Shown piece by piece: positions 41,331-50,515 of a stretch of DNA of 64,000 nucleotides (position 1 is the first letter of the stretch; each line of letters begins with the position of its first letter). A program made the position numbers and the translations under genes. Source of the DNA: an uncultured Clostridia bacterium. GTDB lineage: Bacteria > Bacillota > Clostridia > Oscillospirales > Acutalibacteraceae. The DNA lies in the NCBI GenBank assembly GCA_938034875.1, contig CALHND010000019.1, positions 1 through 64,000 on the forward strand, written 5' to 3'. The notes beneath the pieces are model-generated. The model was not told where the DNA came from. It saw nothing but the letters and a program-made list of their open reading frames with translations, and ran no database searches.

Positions 41331-41361
41331 AACCGATGCATGAAAATGCATCGGTTTTTTT
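41331..41361 (+). terminator. Terminator of the Cys-rich gene
   Basis: AACCGATGCAT (41331-41341), GAAA loop, ATGCATCGGTT (41346-41356), then TTTTT. Confidence 0.93.
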
Positions 41362-41492
41362 AGTGCAGGTAATTTTGCTATAATTGCAATATTTATAAAT
41401 CAAAAATATTTGATATTTTTAAAGTATAATTATAAAATATTTTATTATTTCTTAAAAACACTAATTTTATAATAAAAAATTCAAATAATTGC

Positions 41493-41520
41493 TTTACAAT
41501 ACTAATATTTTATGTATAAT
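41493..41520 (+). promoter_or_regulatory. Promoter of the GH31 gene
   Basis: TTTACA (41493-41498), 16-bp spacer, TATAAT (41515-41520) in a very AT-rich upstream region; about 45 nt of leader. Confidence 0.7.
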
Positions 41521-41570
41521 TAGTTTGTGTAAATTATTACATTTTTTTATTAATACAGAGGTGAAGTAAC

Positions 41571-44018
41571 ATGAATAAACGCCCTCGCTTTATGTGGGAC
41601 AACAACGGAATGGCATTAGCTGAAAACATGGTTACCGGGGAAAAGTACAGATTTACTGTATTAACCTCTAGACTTATTCGTATGGAATATGACGAAAATG
41701 GTGTATTTGAGAATAGAGCTACTCAAACTGTTCTATATAGAAATTTTGATAAAAATCATTTTTCCTGTGTTATAGAAAACGGGGAAGTTACTATAGAAAC
41801 TGACCATCTTGTTTTAAAATATCGTGAAAATTGTGATTTTTCAGCTGAAACACTTTCTATTAAACTGAAAAATTCACCTAACAGTGTTTGGCACTATGGT
41901 GATAAAATCAAAACGCTTGATGGTACTGTCAGCACTCTTGATGGGGTGGACGGTAGCACAAAGCTTGAGAGTAGCCTTTGTTCAAAAGACGGTTATGCTG
42001 TTGTAGACGATTCCGATAAGGTTGTTTTTACAGATGAAGGTTGGTTTGCGAACAGAGAAAAAGGTCAGATTGACATTTACTTTTTCGGCTACGGACATGA
42101 TTACCTGGATTGCATAAAAGACTTTTACCGATTAACAGGTGCACCTTCACTGCTTCCTGCATATGCTCTTGGCAACTGGTGGAGCAGATATCACAAATAC
42201 ACACAAAAAGAGTATTGCGACCTTATTGAGCGTTTTGAAAAAGAAAATATACCTTTTTCCGTTGCAATTGTCGATATGGATTGGCACATTGTTAATATTC
42301 CTGAGGAACATCGAATTGGTGGAAGAGAATTCACTGATGGCTGGACAGGATTTACATGGAATGAGGAGTTTTTCCCTGATTACAAGGCATTTTTGAAATT
42401 TTTTAGAGATCATGATCTTAAAACTGCACTTAACTTACATCCTGCACAGGGCGTAGGTAGCCATGAGGCGATGTACAAAGAAATGGCTGAGGCTTGCGGT
42501 ATTGACCCGGCTACAAAAGAGAGAGTAAAGCTGGACATTCTCAACCCTGATTTTATGGAGAAATACTTCGATATTCTTCATCATCCGTATGAAGAAGACG
42601 GAGTCGATTTCTGGTGGATGGACTGGCAGCAGGGAACAAACTACTGGTGGATTCATGATGAAAAACATGAAAAGAATGAACTGGAAACAATAAATCCACT
42701 TTGGTTACTCAATCATTTACATATTATCGACATTAATCGCAACGGCAAAAGACCGATGTTCTTCTCTCGCTATTGCGGATTAGGTTCACACAGATATTCA
42801 ATAGGCTTCTCCGGTGATACCGTAACATCATGGAATTCGCTTGAATTCCAACCGTATTTTACCTCAACCGCTGCTAATGCAGGTTACGGTAGATGGAGTA
42901 ACGATATTGGCGGACATATGCAAGGATACAGAAACGATGAATTGGTTGTACGTTGGATGCAACTTGGTGTATTTTCACCTATTAACCGCTTGCACTCTAC
43001 AGATAATAACTTTACAGGTAAAGAACCATGGAATCTTAATCCGACAGCATGTGCTATTGCATCAGATTGGCTCAGATTGCGCCACAGACTTTTCCCATAT
43101 CTTTACACTATGAACTATCGCAATCACAAGGATTTAGTTCCTATGATTTTGCCGATGTATTATTCACATCCCGAAGAAACCGAAGCATATGCACAAAAAA
43201 ATCAGTATTGGTTTGGTAGTGAGCTTATTGTAAGCCCAATTACCGAAAAATGCGATTCACAATCCTTGCGTGGTAAAACAAATGTTTGGTTCCCGGAAGG
43301 AAAATGGTTTGATGTTTTCAACGGCCTGGTTTATAAAGGCGGCAGAACAACTACAGTTTACCGTTCATTAGAGCAGATGCCTGTATTTGCTCGTGAGGGT
43401 GCAATAGTTCCGACCCAAAACTTTACCGGCGATAATAAGCTTGGCAATAAAGAGGATATTAGTATTTATGTATTCCCGGGCGCAAGCAACAGCTTCAGCA
43501 TGTACGAAGATTCGGGAGATTACAACAACTACAATAACGGAGAATATTGCACAACAGAGTTGACTCTTAATTGGGGCGATAAAGCGCTGTTTACAATTGC
43601 CGCAGCAAAAGGTGACACTTCGCTCATACCTCAAAAGAGAAACTGGACAGTTAATTTCCGCGCATTTACCAAGGATATGACTGTTAAAGTATTGATCGAC
43701 GGCTCTGATGTCACATGTCCGGTTGAATTTGATGATGCTACTAATACAGCTATTGTTAAACTTGAAAATATCAGCGTAGCATCAAACATCAGCATTGAAC
43801 TAGAGAGCGAAAAAGAACTTGTTTGCCGCAATGAAAATGCACATAGCATGATTTTTGATGTGCTCATGCATGCACAAACTTCTTATTCAGTTAAGGAAAC
43901 TATATGGGGTTTGGTCAACAATAATAGAAATTGCATATTCTGGGTTTGTTCAGACGAAAATAACAGAGGACTTTTGGGAGCGCTCAACGAACTTATTGAG
44001 TTAAAAAATTTCGATTAA
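41571..44018 (+). CDS. Glycoside hydrolase family 31 (alpha-glucosidase/xylosidase type)
   Basis: 815 residues. The N-terminal beta-sandwich (about 1-165) is followed by the (beta/alpha)8 barrel with LPAYALGNWWSRYHKYTQ, the nucleophile D351 in VDFWWMDWQQG, and the acid/base candidate D416 in FSGDTVTSWNSL. C-terminal beta domains include the sugar-site end FVFPGAS-like IYVFPGASNSFSMYEDSGD. GH31 enzymes release alpha-linked glucose or xylose. The W-M-D-W-Q-Q-G form belongs to a subgroup seen in gut Firmicutes; the exact substrate is unclear. No signal peptide, so it is intracellular. Own promoter. Confidence 0.93.
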   Translation: MNKRPRFMWDNNGMALAENMVTGEKYRFTVLTSRLIRMEYDENGVFENRATQTVLYRNFDKNHFSCVIENGEVTIETDHLVLKYRENCDFSAETLSIKLKNSPNSVWHYGDKIKTLDGTVSTLDGVDGSTKLESSLCSKDGYAVVDDSDKVVFTDEGWFANREKGQIDIYFFGYGHDYLDCIKDFYRLTGAPSLLPAYALGNWWSRYHKYTQKEYCDLIERFEKENIPFSVAIVDMDWHIVNIPEEHRIGGREFTDGWTGFTWNEEFFPDYKAFLKFFRDHDLKTALNLHPAQGVGSHEAMYKEMAEACGIDPATKERVKLDILNPDFMEKYFDILHHPYEEDGVDFWWMDWQQGTNYWWIHDEKHEKNELETINPLWLLNHLHIIDINRNGKRPMFFSRYCGLGSHRYSIGFSGDTVTSWNSLEFQPYFTSTAANAGYGRWSNDIGGHMQGYRNDELVVRWMQLGVFSPINRLHSTDNNFTGKEPWNLNPTACAIASDWLRLRHRLFPYLYTMNYRNHKDLVPMILPMYYSHPEETEAYAQKNQYWFGSELIVSPITEKCDSQSLRGKTNVWFPEGKWFDVFNGLVYKGGRTTTVYRSLEQMPVFAREGAIVPTQNFTGDNKLGNKEDISIYVFPGASNSFSMYEDSGDYNNYNNGEYCTTELTLNWGDKALFTIAAAKGDTSLIPQKRNWTVNFRAFTKDMTVKVLIDGSDVTCPVEFDDATNTAIVKLENISVASNISIELESEKELVCRNENAHSMIFDVLMHAQTSYSVKETIWGLVNNNRNCIFWVCSDENNRGLLGALNELIELKNFD

Positions 44019-44360
44019 AAAAACACATTTAACAAAAAAACACATCTGTAATAAACTGATGATTTTGTAAATGGATAAAGAAAACAACTAAACTTGATAA
44101 TTTCTATTTGATATTGACTGAATGTTTAAGTAAAAAACATTGTCAAATACGCAACGCTGTAAATTAATAAATTAAAAAAAGCGCTTATCTTTTTTAAGAT
44201 AAGCGCTTTTTAATTATTATAGTGTCTTGCAAACATAGTGCTTTACAATTTGCCAATGTGCATTGATTTGGTTAATAACCCAAAATCTATTGCATATAAA
44301 AACAAGATAGTAAAATCCCTTTTAGCAATTTAAATTTTTTTCTGAAGAAAACAAAATTAT
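44019..44360. other. 342-bp AT-rich intergenic region
   Basis: Between the converging GH31 and glycosyltransferase genes. It holds one strong bidirectional terminator (44177-44211) and otherwise AT-rich sequence with short repeats (AAACACATTT / AAACACATCT). I see no ORF with a ribosome site, tRNA or known RNA motif. Confidence 0.7.
44177..44214. terminator. Bidirectional terminator after GH31
   Basis: AAAAGCGCTTATCTT (44177-44191) and AAGATAAGCGCTTTT (44196-44210), a 15-bp perfect stem flanked by A- and T-runs. Confidence 0.93.
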
Positions 44361-45629
44361 TTACTCAAAACTTAGGTCATTATCATTTACTTTGTTTCTT
44401 GATATATATTTTTTTATTTTCTTTATTGTAGTATGTGGGAATTTTTTGTGTGCATTTTTATTAGTGTGACGAAAACGTCTCACAATTTCTTCATAGAGGT
44501 TATAAGCTGTTTCGATTGCATCTTCCCACGGATAATAAACCGTATTTGAGGCATTTACTCCAACCTCTTTTAGTTTAGTAAGGTCGCTAATAGCACTCTT
44601 AATTGTTTCTGCACATGATGCAGCATTTTCTTCGCATAAGAATCCTGATATATTATCGTCAACCACTTCTGCAGCACAGCTTCCTCGTACCAGTACACTG
44701 GGGCAATTGCACGCTGCAGCCTCCATTACAACCAAACCGCATGTGTCGTAGGTGGAGGGGAATAAGAATAAATCTGCACGGCTGTAATATGCTCTTAGTT
44801 TTTCCCTGTCACATATTGCGCCTGTAAATTCAGCATATCCCTTTAAACCTTGATGTTCTGCATATTTTTCAATTGCCGGCCTGTCCCTTCCGTCTCCAAT
44901 AAAAAACATACGGAATCTAACGCCGCTATCTTTTAAAATTTTAAGTGCATCAATAATAATTTTTAAATTTTTATACCACATCATACGACCGACAAACATG
45001 AAAACTAGTTCGCACGGTTCGATTCTATAAATACGATCAATTTCATCAATTTCAGACTGGGGAGCTTTACCTTTTTTGAAATCCGTACCATTTCTCATAA
45101 CACGGTATTTGCCCTTGTACCCGAACTCTTTTAAATCCTCAGCAGCGTTTTCGGATACAACCCATACTTCATCCATATGATTAATATTGTTTAATACAAA
45201 TCTGTGCGCAATTTTTTGTATGTGTTTTATTTTTACTCGCGTTTTTATATCAGTGTTAAACTTGGTGTGATAAGTGAAAACTATAGGCACTCGGCTGGCT
45301 TTAGAGGAGCAAATTACGCGTGCCATTACTGCAGACGCAAATGGGCAGTGCACATGAAGCAAGTCCATTTTTTCATTGCGCAATTCGTTAACAATTTTGG
45401 GCGAAAAGGGATTTCCAGCTCTATAACCAATGGCCTTATCGCTGGGCACAGAGTGGTAACGATATACTTTGAAGTCATAATTGTCTTTGACATTTGGGTA
45501 TTTCGGGACAATAACAACCGATTCACCGTGATATTTATGAATTGCTTCGGCATATGCTTTTGTAGCTGCGGCAACGCCGTCGATCATGGGAGGAAAGGAG
45601 TCATTTAAAAGACCGATTTTTAGTTTCAA
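44361..45629 (-). CDS. GT4 family glycosyltransferase
   Basis: 422 residues from TTG 45627-45629, chosen because GGAG sits 8 nt ahead (a GTG three codons earlier overlaps that site). It is a GT-B fold: the N-half begins KIGLLNDSFPPMIDGVAAATK and has LLHVHCPFASAVMA; the C-half has VFMFVGRMMWYKNLKIIIDAL and the nucleotide-sugar site FLFPSTYDTCGLVVMEAAACNCPSVLV (E-x7-E-like). It resembles diacylglycerol glucosyltransferases and other GT4 lipid or polysaccharide enzymes. The acceptor is unknown. The last 45 residues are basic (HTNKNAHKKFPHTTIKKIKK), which may help membrane contact. Confidence 0.88.
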   Translation of the reverse strand: MKLKIGLLNDSFPPMIDGVAAATKAYAEAIHKYHGESVVIVPKYPNVKDNYDFKVYRYHSVPSDKAIGYRAGNPFSPKIVNELRNEKMDLLHVHCPFASAVMARVICSSKASRVPIVFTYHTKFNTDIKTRVKIKHIQKIAHRFVLNNINHMDEVWVVSENAAEDLKEFGYKGKYRVMRNGTDFKKGKAPQSEIDEIDRIYRIEPCELVFMFVGRMMWYKNLKIIIDALKILKDSGVRFRMFFIGDGRDRPAIEKYAEHQGLKGYAEFTGAICDREKLRAYYSRADLFLFPSTYDTCGLVVMEAAACNCPSVLVRGSCAAEVVDDNISGFLCEENAASCAETIKSAISDLTKLKEVGVNASNTVYYPWEDAIETAYNLYEEIVRRFRHTNKNAHKKFPHTTIKKIKKYISRNKVNDNDLSFE

Positions 45630-45735
45630 TTTTAACACTCCGAACTAATTTGTTAGTTATTTAAAATTATATTTCACAAAATTGTATTTGTCAAACTAAG
45701 GATATTTAAATGTGCAAGTATATTTGTAAAAATGT

Positions 45736-45764
45736 TTTACTTTTTGCGTGATATGTAGTATAAT
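45736..45764 (+). promoter_or_regulatory. Promoter of the hprK operon
   Basis: TTTACT (45736-45741), 17-bp spacer, TATAAT (45759-45764). Confidence 0.75.
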
Positions 45765-45803
45765 ACAAATAATATTATGCCCATTAATATGTGGAGGATT
45801 TGT

Positions 45804-45824
45804 ATGCTGAGGTGTAGAATATGA
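45804..45824 (+). CDS. Possible 6-codon leader peptide overlapping hprK
   Basis: ATG CTG AGG TGT AGA ATA TGA follows a full GGAGG site (45793-45797) at 6 nt, and its TGA overlaps the hprK ATG (ATGA). The hprK start itself has GAGGTG inside this mini-ORF. It may couple translation into hprK or be chance. Confidence 0.3.
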   Translation: MLRCRI

Positions 45825-46780
45825 ACCAAAATTTTTCTGTCTCGCTAAAGCGAATAATAAAAGAGTTTTCTCTTGAGGAAGTTTATGTACCGGAAAACAT
45901 CGACGATATTATGATTAGTACTGCCGACTTAAACCGTCCCGGACTTCAGCTTGGGGGATTTTACGACTATTTTGATAGCGATAGAATACAGATTATTGGC
46001 AAAAATGAGGATAGCTTTTTAAAAACATTTATTGACGCTGAAACTCGTATGGAGCGATTTTTTGAGAATAAACCGCCTGCGGTAATTGTTACCCGTGGAT
46101 TGGATATTACAGATCATACAATTAAGGTTGCTCAAAAACACAGTATCCCGCTTCTTCGTACTAAACAGGGGACTTCCGCTTTTATGGCATCGCTTATTGC
46201 TTTCCTTAGTGTTGAGCTTGCACCTCGAATTACTCGCCACGGTGTTCTTGTTGAAGTTTACGGTGAAGGTATGCTGATTTTGGGTGAAAGCGGAGTTGGT
46301 AAGAGCGAAACTGCCATTGAGCTTATAAAACGCGGTCACCGTCTTATTGCTGATGATGCAGTTGAAATCAGACGAGTATCAGATAAAACGCTTGTAGGTA
46401 CACCGCCTGAAAATATTCGCCATTTTATTGAGCTTCGCGGCATAGGTATTATTAATGCTCGCCGCATTTTTGGTATGGGCGCGGTAAAACAGTCAGAAAA
46501 AATTGATATGGTTATAAAGCTTGAAGTATGGGATCAAGAAAAAGTTTACGATAGAATGGGACTTGAAAGCGAAGAAGCGGACATTCTAGGTATCAGGGTC
46601 CCACAGGTTACAGTACCTGTTCGCCCCGGTCGAAATTTGGCTATTATACTTGAAGTAGCGGCTATGAATAACCGCCAAAAGAAAATGGGATACAACGCCG
46701 CCAAAGAGTTGCTTAAACGTCTGGGAATGGATGACGGCGCAGATGATGAAAATGTTCAAGACGATCTTTCAATATATTAA
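45821..46780 (+). CDS. hprK: HPr kinase/phosphorylase
   Basis: 319 residues. Bifunctional enzyme that phosphorylates HPr on Ser-46 with ATP when glycolytic intermediates are high, and reverses it, setting carbon catabolite control. The N-terminal domain runs to about 130. Walker A is GESGVGKS (155-162), and the signature IELRGIGIINARRIFGMGAV follows. It heads the cluster hprK-glucokinase-murB-rapZ-whiA-dnaE-pfkA, a conserved clostridial order joining sugar control and cell-wall and replication genes. Confidence 0.97.
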   Translation: MNQNFSVSLKRIIKEFSLEEVYVPENIDDIMISTADLNRPGLQLGGFYDYFDSDRIQIIGKNEDSFLKTFIDAETRMERFFENKPPAVIVTRGLDITDHTIKVAQKHSIPLLRTKQGTSAFMASLIAFLSVELAPRITRHGVLVEVYGEGMLILGESGVGKSETAIELIKRGHRLIADDAVEIRRVSDKTLVGTPPENIRHFIELRGIGIINARRIFGMGAVKQSEKIDMVIKLEVWDQEKVYDRMGLESEEADILGIRVPQVTVPVRPGRNLAIILEVAAMNNRQKKMGYNAAKELLKRLGMDDGADDENVQDDLSIY

Positions 46781-46800
46781 AAAATTCGGAGGAATAACAA

Positions 46801-47754
46801 ATGTTTTATATAGGAATTGACCTGGGCGGCACAAACATTGTCGCAGGAGTTGTAGATGAAAATTACAATATTATTGCAAAGGCAAAGGTAAAAACAAATT
46901 TACCAAGACCGTCTGTAGAAATTGTTGATGATATGGCTCTCGTAGCAAAGCGTTCTGTTGAGGAAGCAGGACTTAATATGAGCGACATTGAGTGGGTTGG
47001 AGTAGGTTCCCCAGGTCTGGTTAATAAGTACAAGGGAACCGTTGAGTATTCATGCAACCTCGGATTTGATAATCTTGAACTTGCAAAAATGATGAAAGAT
47101 AGACTGGGCTTAGATTGCTATATTGAAAATGATGCAAATGCAGCAGCTTACGGCGAAATGCTTGCTGGCGCCGGAAAAGGCACATCAAGCTTTGTTGCAA
47201 TAACACTTGGCACGGGTGTTGGCGGCGGCGTAATCATGGATGGCAAAATGCTTAACGGACTTAACTGCGCAGGCGGCGAGCTTGGACACATCGTAATTAA
47301 TATTGATGGTGAACTATGCGGCTGCGGCAGAAAAGGATGTTGGGAAGCTTATGCATCTGCTACCGCTTGCATCAGACAGACAAAACGTGCTATGGAAGAG
47401 CATAAGGATTCAAAAATGTGGGAGCTTGTTGACGGCGATATAAACGAGGTAAGCGGCCGCACAGCTTGGGATGCAATGCGTATGGGCGACGAATACGGTG
47501 CTAAGGTTGTTGACCGTTATATTTACTATATTGCATGCGGCGTGGTAAATATCATTAACATTATTCGCCCCGAAGTGCTTTGCATCGGTGGTGGAATTTC
47601 CAATGAAAAGGATTATCTTCTCGAACCTCTGCGTAAATATGTAGAGGCCGAAACCTACGGTACCGATAAAAACAACTTCACTAAAGTAGTTGTTGCAGAA
47701 CTCGGCGGAGATGCTGGTCTTATCGGCGCTGCATTGCTTGGCAATCTGAAATAA
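46801..47754 (+). CDS. ROK family glucokinase
   Basis: 317 residues. It phosphorylates glucose at C6 with ATP. N-terminal GIDLGGTNIVAGVVD is the ATP/phosphate loop, IENDANAAAYGEM contains the catalytic Asp, ITLGTGVGGGVI lies in the hinge region, and GHIVINIDGELCGCGRKGCWE is the ROK zinc site. Ribosome site GGAGG 8 nt ahead, 20 bp after hprK. It provides glucose-6-P for PfkA encoded 7 kb downstream. Confidence 0.94.
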   Translation: MFYIGIDLGGTNIVAGVVDENYNIIAKAKVKTNLPRPSVEIVDDMALVAKRSVEEAGLNMSDIEWVGVGSPGLVNKYKGTVEYSCNLGFDNLELAKMMKDRLGLDCYIENDANAAAYGEMLAGAGKGTSSFVAITLGTGVGGGVIMDGKMLNGLNCAGGELGHIVINIDGELCGCGRKGCWEAYASATACIRQTKRAMEEHKDSKMWELVDGDINEVSGRTAWDAMRMGDEYGAKVVDRYIYYIACGVVNIINIIRPEVLCIGGGISNEKDYLLEPLRKYVEAETYGTDKNNFTKVVVAELGGDAGLIGAALLGNLK

Positions 47755-47779
47755 TATAACTGCAAAGGAACGCTGTGAT

Positions 47780-48697
47780 TTGATTACTGATTATAGCAAC
47801 ATTATTAAAACTGCAGAAAAGTTCGGCTGTCAGTACACTTTAAATGAGCCGATGAGTCTGCATACTACATTTCGCATCGGCGGTAACGCCGACCTGTTTG
47901 TTACACCAACTACCGTTGAAGGATTGGCACAGATTATTGCCGCCTGCAATCGAGACAAAATATATTATTTTGTCATTGGCAACGGTTCAAACGTTCTTGT
48001 ATCTGACAAAGGAATACGAGGAGTTGTTATTTCAACAGCTGATTGCCTTAACGAAATTGAAATGAAAAATGCGCTGGAGATAAAATCCGGCGCAGGTGTA
48101 AAATTGTCGCGGCTTTGCGATTTAGCTTATAAAAATTCGCTTACAGGTGCAGAATTTGCGTGGGGAATACCCGGTTCTGTCGGCGGTGCTGTCTTTATGA
48201 ATGCCGGTGCTTATGGCGGCGAGATAAAAGATATTCTTACCGAATGTGAGTACATTACACCGGATGGAAAACTGGAAACCATGTCTGCCGAGGAAGCAGA
48301 TCTTAGCTACCGCCACAGCGTTTTTAATGATAACGGCTGTGTAATTGTCAGCGCTACTGTTCGTCTGCAACCGGGTGATCAGGCTGAAATCCGTGCCAAA
48401 ATGGATGATTATATGACACGCCGTAAAGATAAACAACCACTTGAATATCCTTCTGCTGGCAGCACATTTAAGCGCCCGGTCGGTGGATACGCATCAGCGC
48501 TAATTGACGGTTGCGGACTGAAAGGGTACAGTGTAGGCGGAGCACAGGTTAGCGAGAAACACGCTGGATTTGTAATCAATAAGGGCGGAGCTACCTGCTT
48601 TGATGTAATGCGTCTGGTGGAGCATATTCAAAATGAAGTATTTCTTGCAAAAAGCATACGGCTTGAATGCGAGATTAGAGTTATAGGTGAAAAATAA
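47780..48697 (+). CDS. murB: UDP-N-acetylenolpyruvoylglucosamine reductase
   Basis: 305 residues from a TTG start (AAAGGA 10 nt ahead). It reduces UDP-GlcNAc-enolpyruvate to UDP-MurNAc with NADPH. FAD-binding part: MSLHTTFRIGGNADLFV and GNGSNVLVSDKGIRGVVI. Type II MurB pattern: FAWGIPGSVGGAVFMNAGAYGGE, YRHSVF, and YPSAGSTFKRP with the catalytic Ser. C-terminal GYSVGGAQVSEKHAGFVIN is conserved. Confidence 0.97.
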   Translation: MITDYSNIIKTAEKFGCQYTLNEPMSLHTTFRIGGNADLFVTPTTVEGLAQIIAACNRDKIYYFVIGNGSNVLVSDKGIRGVVISTADCLNEIEMKNALEIKSGAGVKLSRLCDLAYKNSLTGAEFAWGIPGSVGGAVFMNAGAYGGEIKDILTECEYITPDGKLETMSAEEADLSYRHSVFNDNGCVIVSATVRLQPGDQAEIRAKMDDYMTRRKDKQPLEYPSAGSTFKRPVGGYASALIDGCGLKGYSVGGAQVSEKHAGFVINKGGATCFDVMRLVEHIQNEVFLAKSIRLECEIRVIGEK

Positions 48698-48714
48698 CAG
48701 GGGACTGAAATAGC

Positions 48715-49572
48715 ATGAATTTGATAATAGTAACGGGAATGTCCGGTTCCGGAAAATCGCAGGTTATAAACGCTATGGAAGATATTGGCTTCTACTGCGT
48801 TGATAACGTGCCTGCATTTTTATTGCCCACATTTATCAATTTGCTTATGGATTCGCAAAATAAGCATGAACGAATCGCCATAGTCACCGATATTCGCAGC
48901 GGCGATATGTACGATGATCTTATAAAATCAATAACAACGCTTCGCGACGAGTCTGTGCCGTTTAAATTTCTTTATCTTGAAGCTGAGGACAGCATTATTG
49001 AACGCAGGTTTAAAGAAACACGTCGCAAACATCCGCTTATTGATGAAACGGGCGGCGTTTTGCCAAACGCAATTAAGCGTGAACGAGAAATGGTAGGAAA
49101 ACTACGCGACATTGCTGATTATGTGGTCGATTCCAGTTATACATCGGCTATTCAGCTTCGTGAACGCATACGTGACATGTTTCTTGATGACAAAAAAGAC
49201 AGTATGTCAATTTTATGTATGTCTTTTGGTGCAAAGCACGGCGGTGTTAGTTTTGCTGACATTCTTTTAGATGTTAAGTGCTTGCCAAATCCGTTTTACA
49301 TTCCGGAACTGAAGCAAAAAACCGGTCTTGATAAAGAAGTTCGAGATTTTGTTTTATCTTCACCCGAAGCACAACAGTTGCGTGAAAAATTATTTGATAT
49401 GGTGGATTTTCTTATTCCACTTTATATTAAAGAGGGCAAAAGTCAATTAATTATCGCCTTTGGTTGTACAGGGGGTCAACATCGTTCAGTAACATTTGCG
49501 TGTGAAATGTATGACCACTTGCGCGAAAACGGTTATAATGTCGGAATAAACCACCGCGATATTACAAAATAA
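48715..49572 (+). CDS. rapZ: RapZ/YvcJ nucleotide-binding adapter protein
   Basis: 285 residues. P-loop GMSGSGKS at the N-terminus, RRFKETRRKHPL and the C-terminal domain with SFGAKHG and IAFGCTGGQHRSVTFA, the family signatures. In E. coli RapZ guides RNase E to GlmZ and senses glucosamine-6-P; in Firmicutes (YvcJ) the gene always neighbours whiA and its job is less clear. A terminator sits directly after the stop, before whiA. Confidence 0.95.
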   Translation: MNLIIVTGMSGSGKSQVINAMEDIGFYCVDNVPAFLLPTFINLLMDSQNKHERIAIVTDIRSGDMYDDLIKSITTLRDESVPFKFLYLEAEDSIIERRFKETRRKHPLIDETGGVLPNAIKREREMVGKLRDIADYVVDSSYTSAIQLRERIRDMFLDDKKDSMSILCMSFGAKHGGVSFADILLDVKCLPNPFYIPELKQKTGLDKEVRDFVLSSPEAQQLREKLFDMVDFLIPLYIKEGKSQLIIAFGCTGGQHRSVTFACEMYDHLRENGYNVGINHRDITK

Positions 49573-49606
49573 AAAAGCCCTTTTCCCATTTGGAAAGGGC
49601 TTTTTA
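49571..49606 (+). terminator. Terminator between rapZ and whiA
   Basis: AAAAGCCCTTTTCC and GGAAAGGGCTTTT arms (49573-49605, one bulge) with a T-run. whiA starts only 25 bp later, so read-through or a hidden promoter must serve it. Confidence 0.8.
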
Positions 49607-49630
49607 AATAATAATAAGAGGTATGTTCAA

Positions 49631-50500
49631 ATGTCATTCTCGTCGGAAGTGAAAACCGAGCTGTGTAAAATTAAATCGCAAAAATCATGCTGCCTGCTTG
49701 CTGAATGCGCGGGTATGCTTTTGTTTTCACGCCGCCTTAACGCTGATAAAATCAGCTTTTATACAGAATACGACTATGTCGCTGATCATTTGTGCTACAT
49801 AATGAAAAAACGCATGAAAATTACAGCAGAACATATTATAACCGACGGTGGTATTAATAAAGTTACCGTCCAGAATGCAGCTGACCGTAAAGCTATTGTT
49901 TCACAACTAAAGGACGGCGAAAAGCCCTCTGACAGATTTTTAAAAAACGATTGCTGCGTGTCGGCTATGTTGCGTGGCATATTTTTGGCCTGCGGAAGCA
50001 TAACCGACCCGAATAAAGAATATCGCATGGAGTTTGTGTGCCCGTCACGTTTGATGGCACAGTATTTGTTCGGTTTTTTATCGGGTTTGATTGAAAATCC
50101 CAAAATGGCTGAGCGTGACGGCGTTTACTATGTTTACTATAAAAACAGTGAATCGATTGAGGACATGCTGACTACTGTGGGTGCTGTTAATGCGTCGCTG
50201 TCTGTTATGGAAATCAAGGTTGTTAAAAATATGCGAAACAAGGTTAATCGTATAAGCAATTTTGAAAATGCTAATTTTGTAAAAACGGTTCACGCAGCAG
50301 TTGACCAAAACGATGCCATAGAAAAAATAATTGCAGCTGGTTTATTAGACACATTAACCGAACAGCTGCGTGATACCGCGCTTTTGCGCAGGGATAATCC
50401 CGACGCTTCGTTGAGCCAACTTTGCAGTATATCTGGTTGCAGCCGTTCGGGATTAAATCACCGACTAAACCGTCTTGTAGAAATAGCAAAAATGATTTGA
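49631..50500 (+). CDS. whiA: WhiA DNA-binding protein (sporulation/cell division)
   Basis: 289 residues. Starts MSFSSEVKTELCKIK, the WhiA signature, followed by a LAGLIDADG-like fold (CCVSAMLRGIFLACGSITDP; YLFGFLSGLI) that lost homing-endonuclease activity. C-terminal helix-turn-helix (ASLSQLCSISGCSRSGLNHRLNRLVEIA). In Streptomyces it controls sporulation septation; in Bacillus it affects division and chromosome segregation. Confidence 0.97.
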   Translation: MSFSSEVKTELCKIKSQKSCCLLAECAGMLLFSRRLNADKISFYTEYDYVADHLCYIMKKRMKITAEHIITDGGINKVTVQNAADRKAIVSQLKDGEKPSDRFLKNDCCVSAMLRGIFLACGSITDPNKEYRMEFVCPSRLMAQYLFGFLSGLIENPKMAERDGVYYVYYKNSESIEDMLTTVGAVNASLSVMEIKVVKNMRNKVNRISNFENANFVKTVHAAVDQNDAIEKIIAAGLLDTLTEQLRDTALLRRDNPDASLSQLCSISGCSRSGLNHRLNRLVEIAKMI

Positions 50501-50515
50501 GAAGGGGATTGCGGC

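Noticed and set aside
44019..44360. Search for a small RNA or lost gene in the largest intergenic gap
   Set aside because: Apart from the terminator it is AT-rich with stops in all frames, and no promoter-plus-terminator pair defines an RNA.
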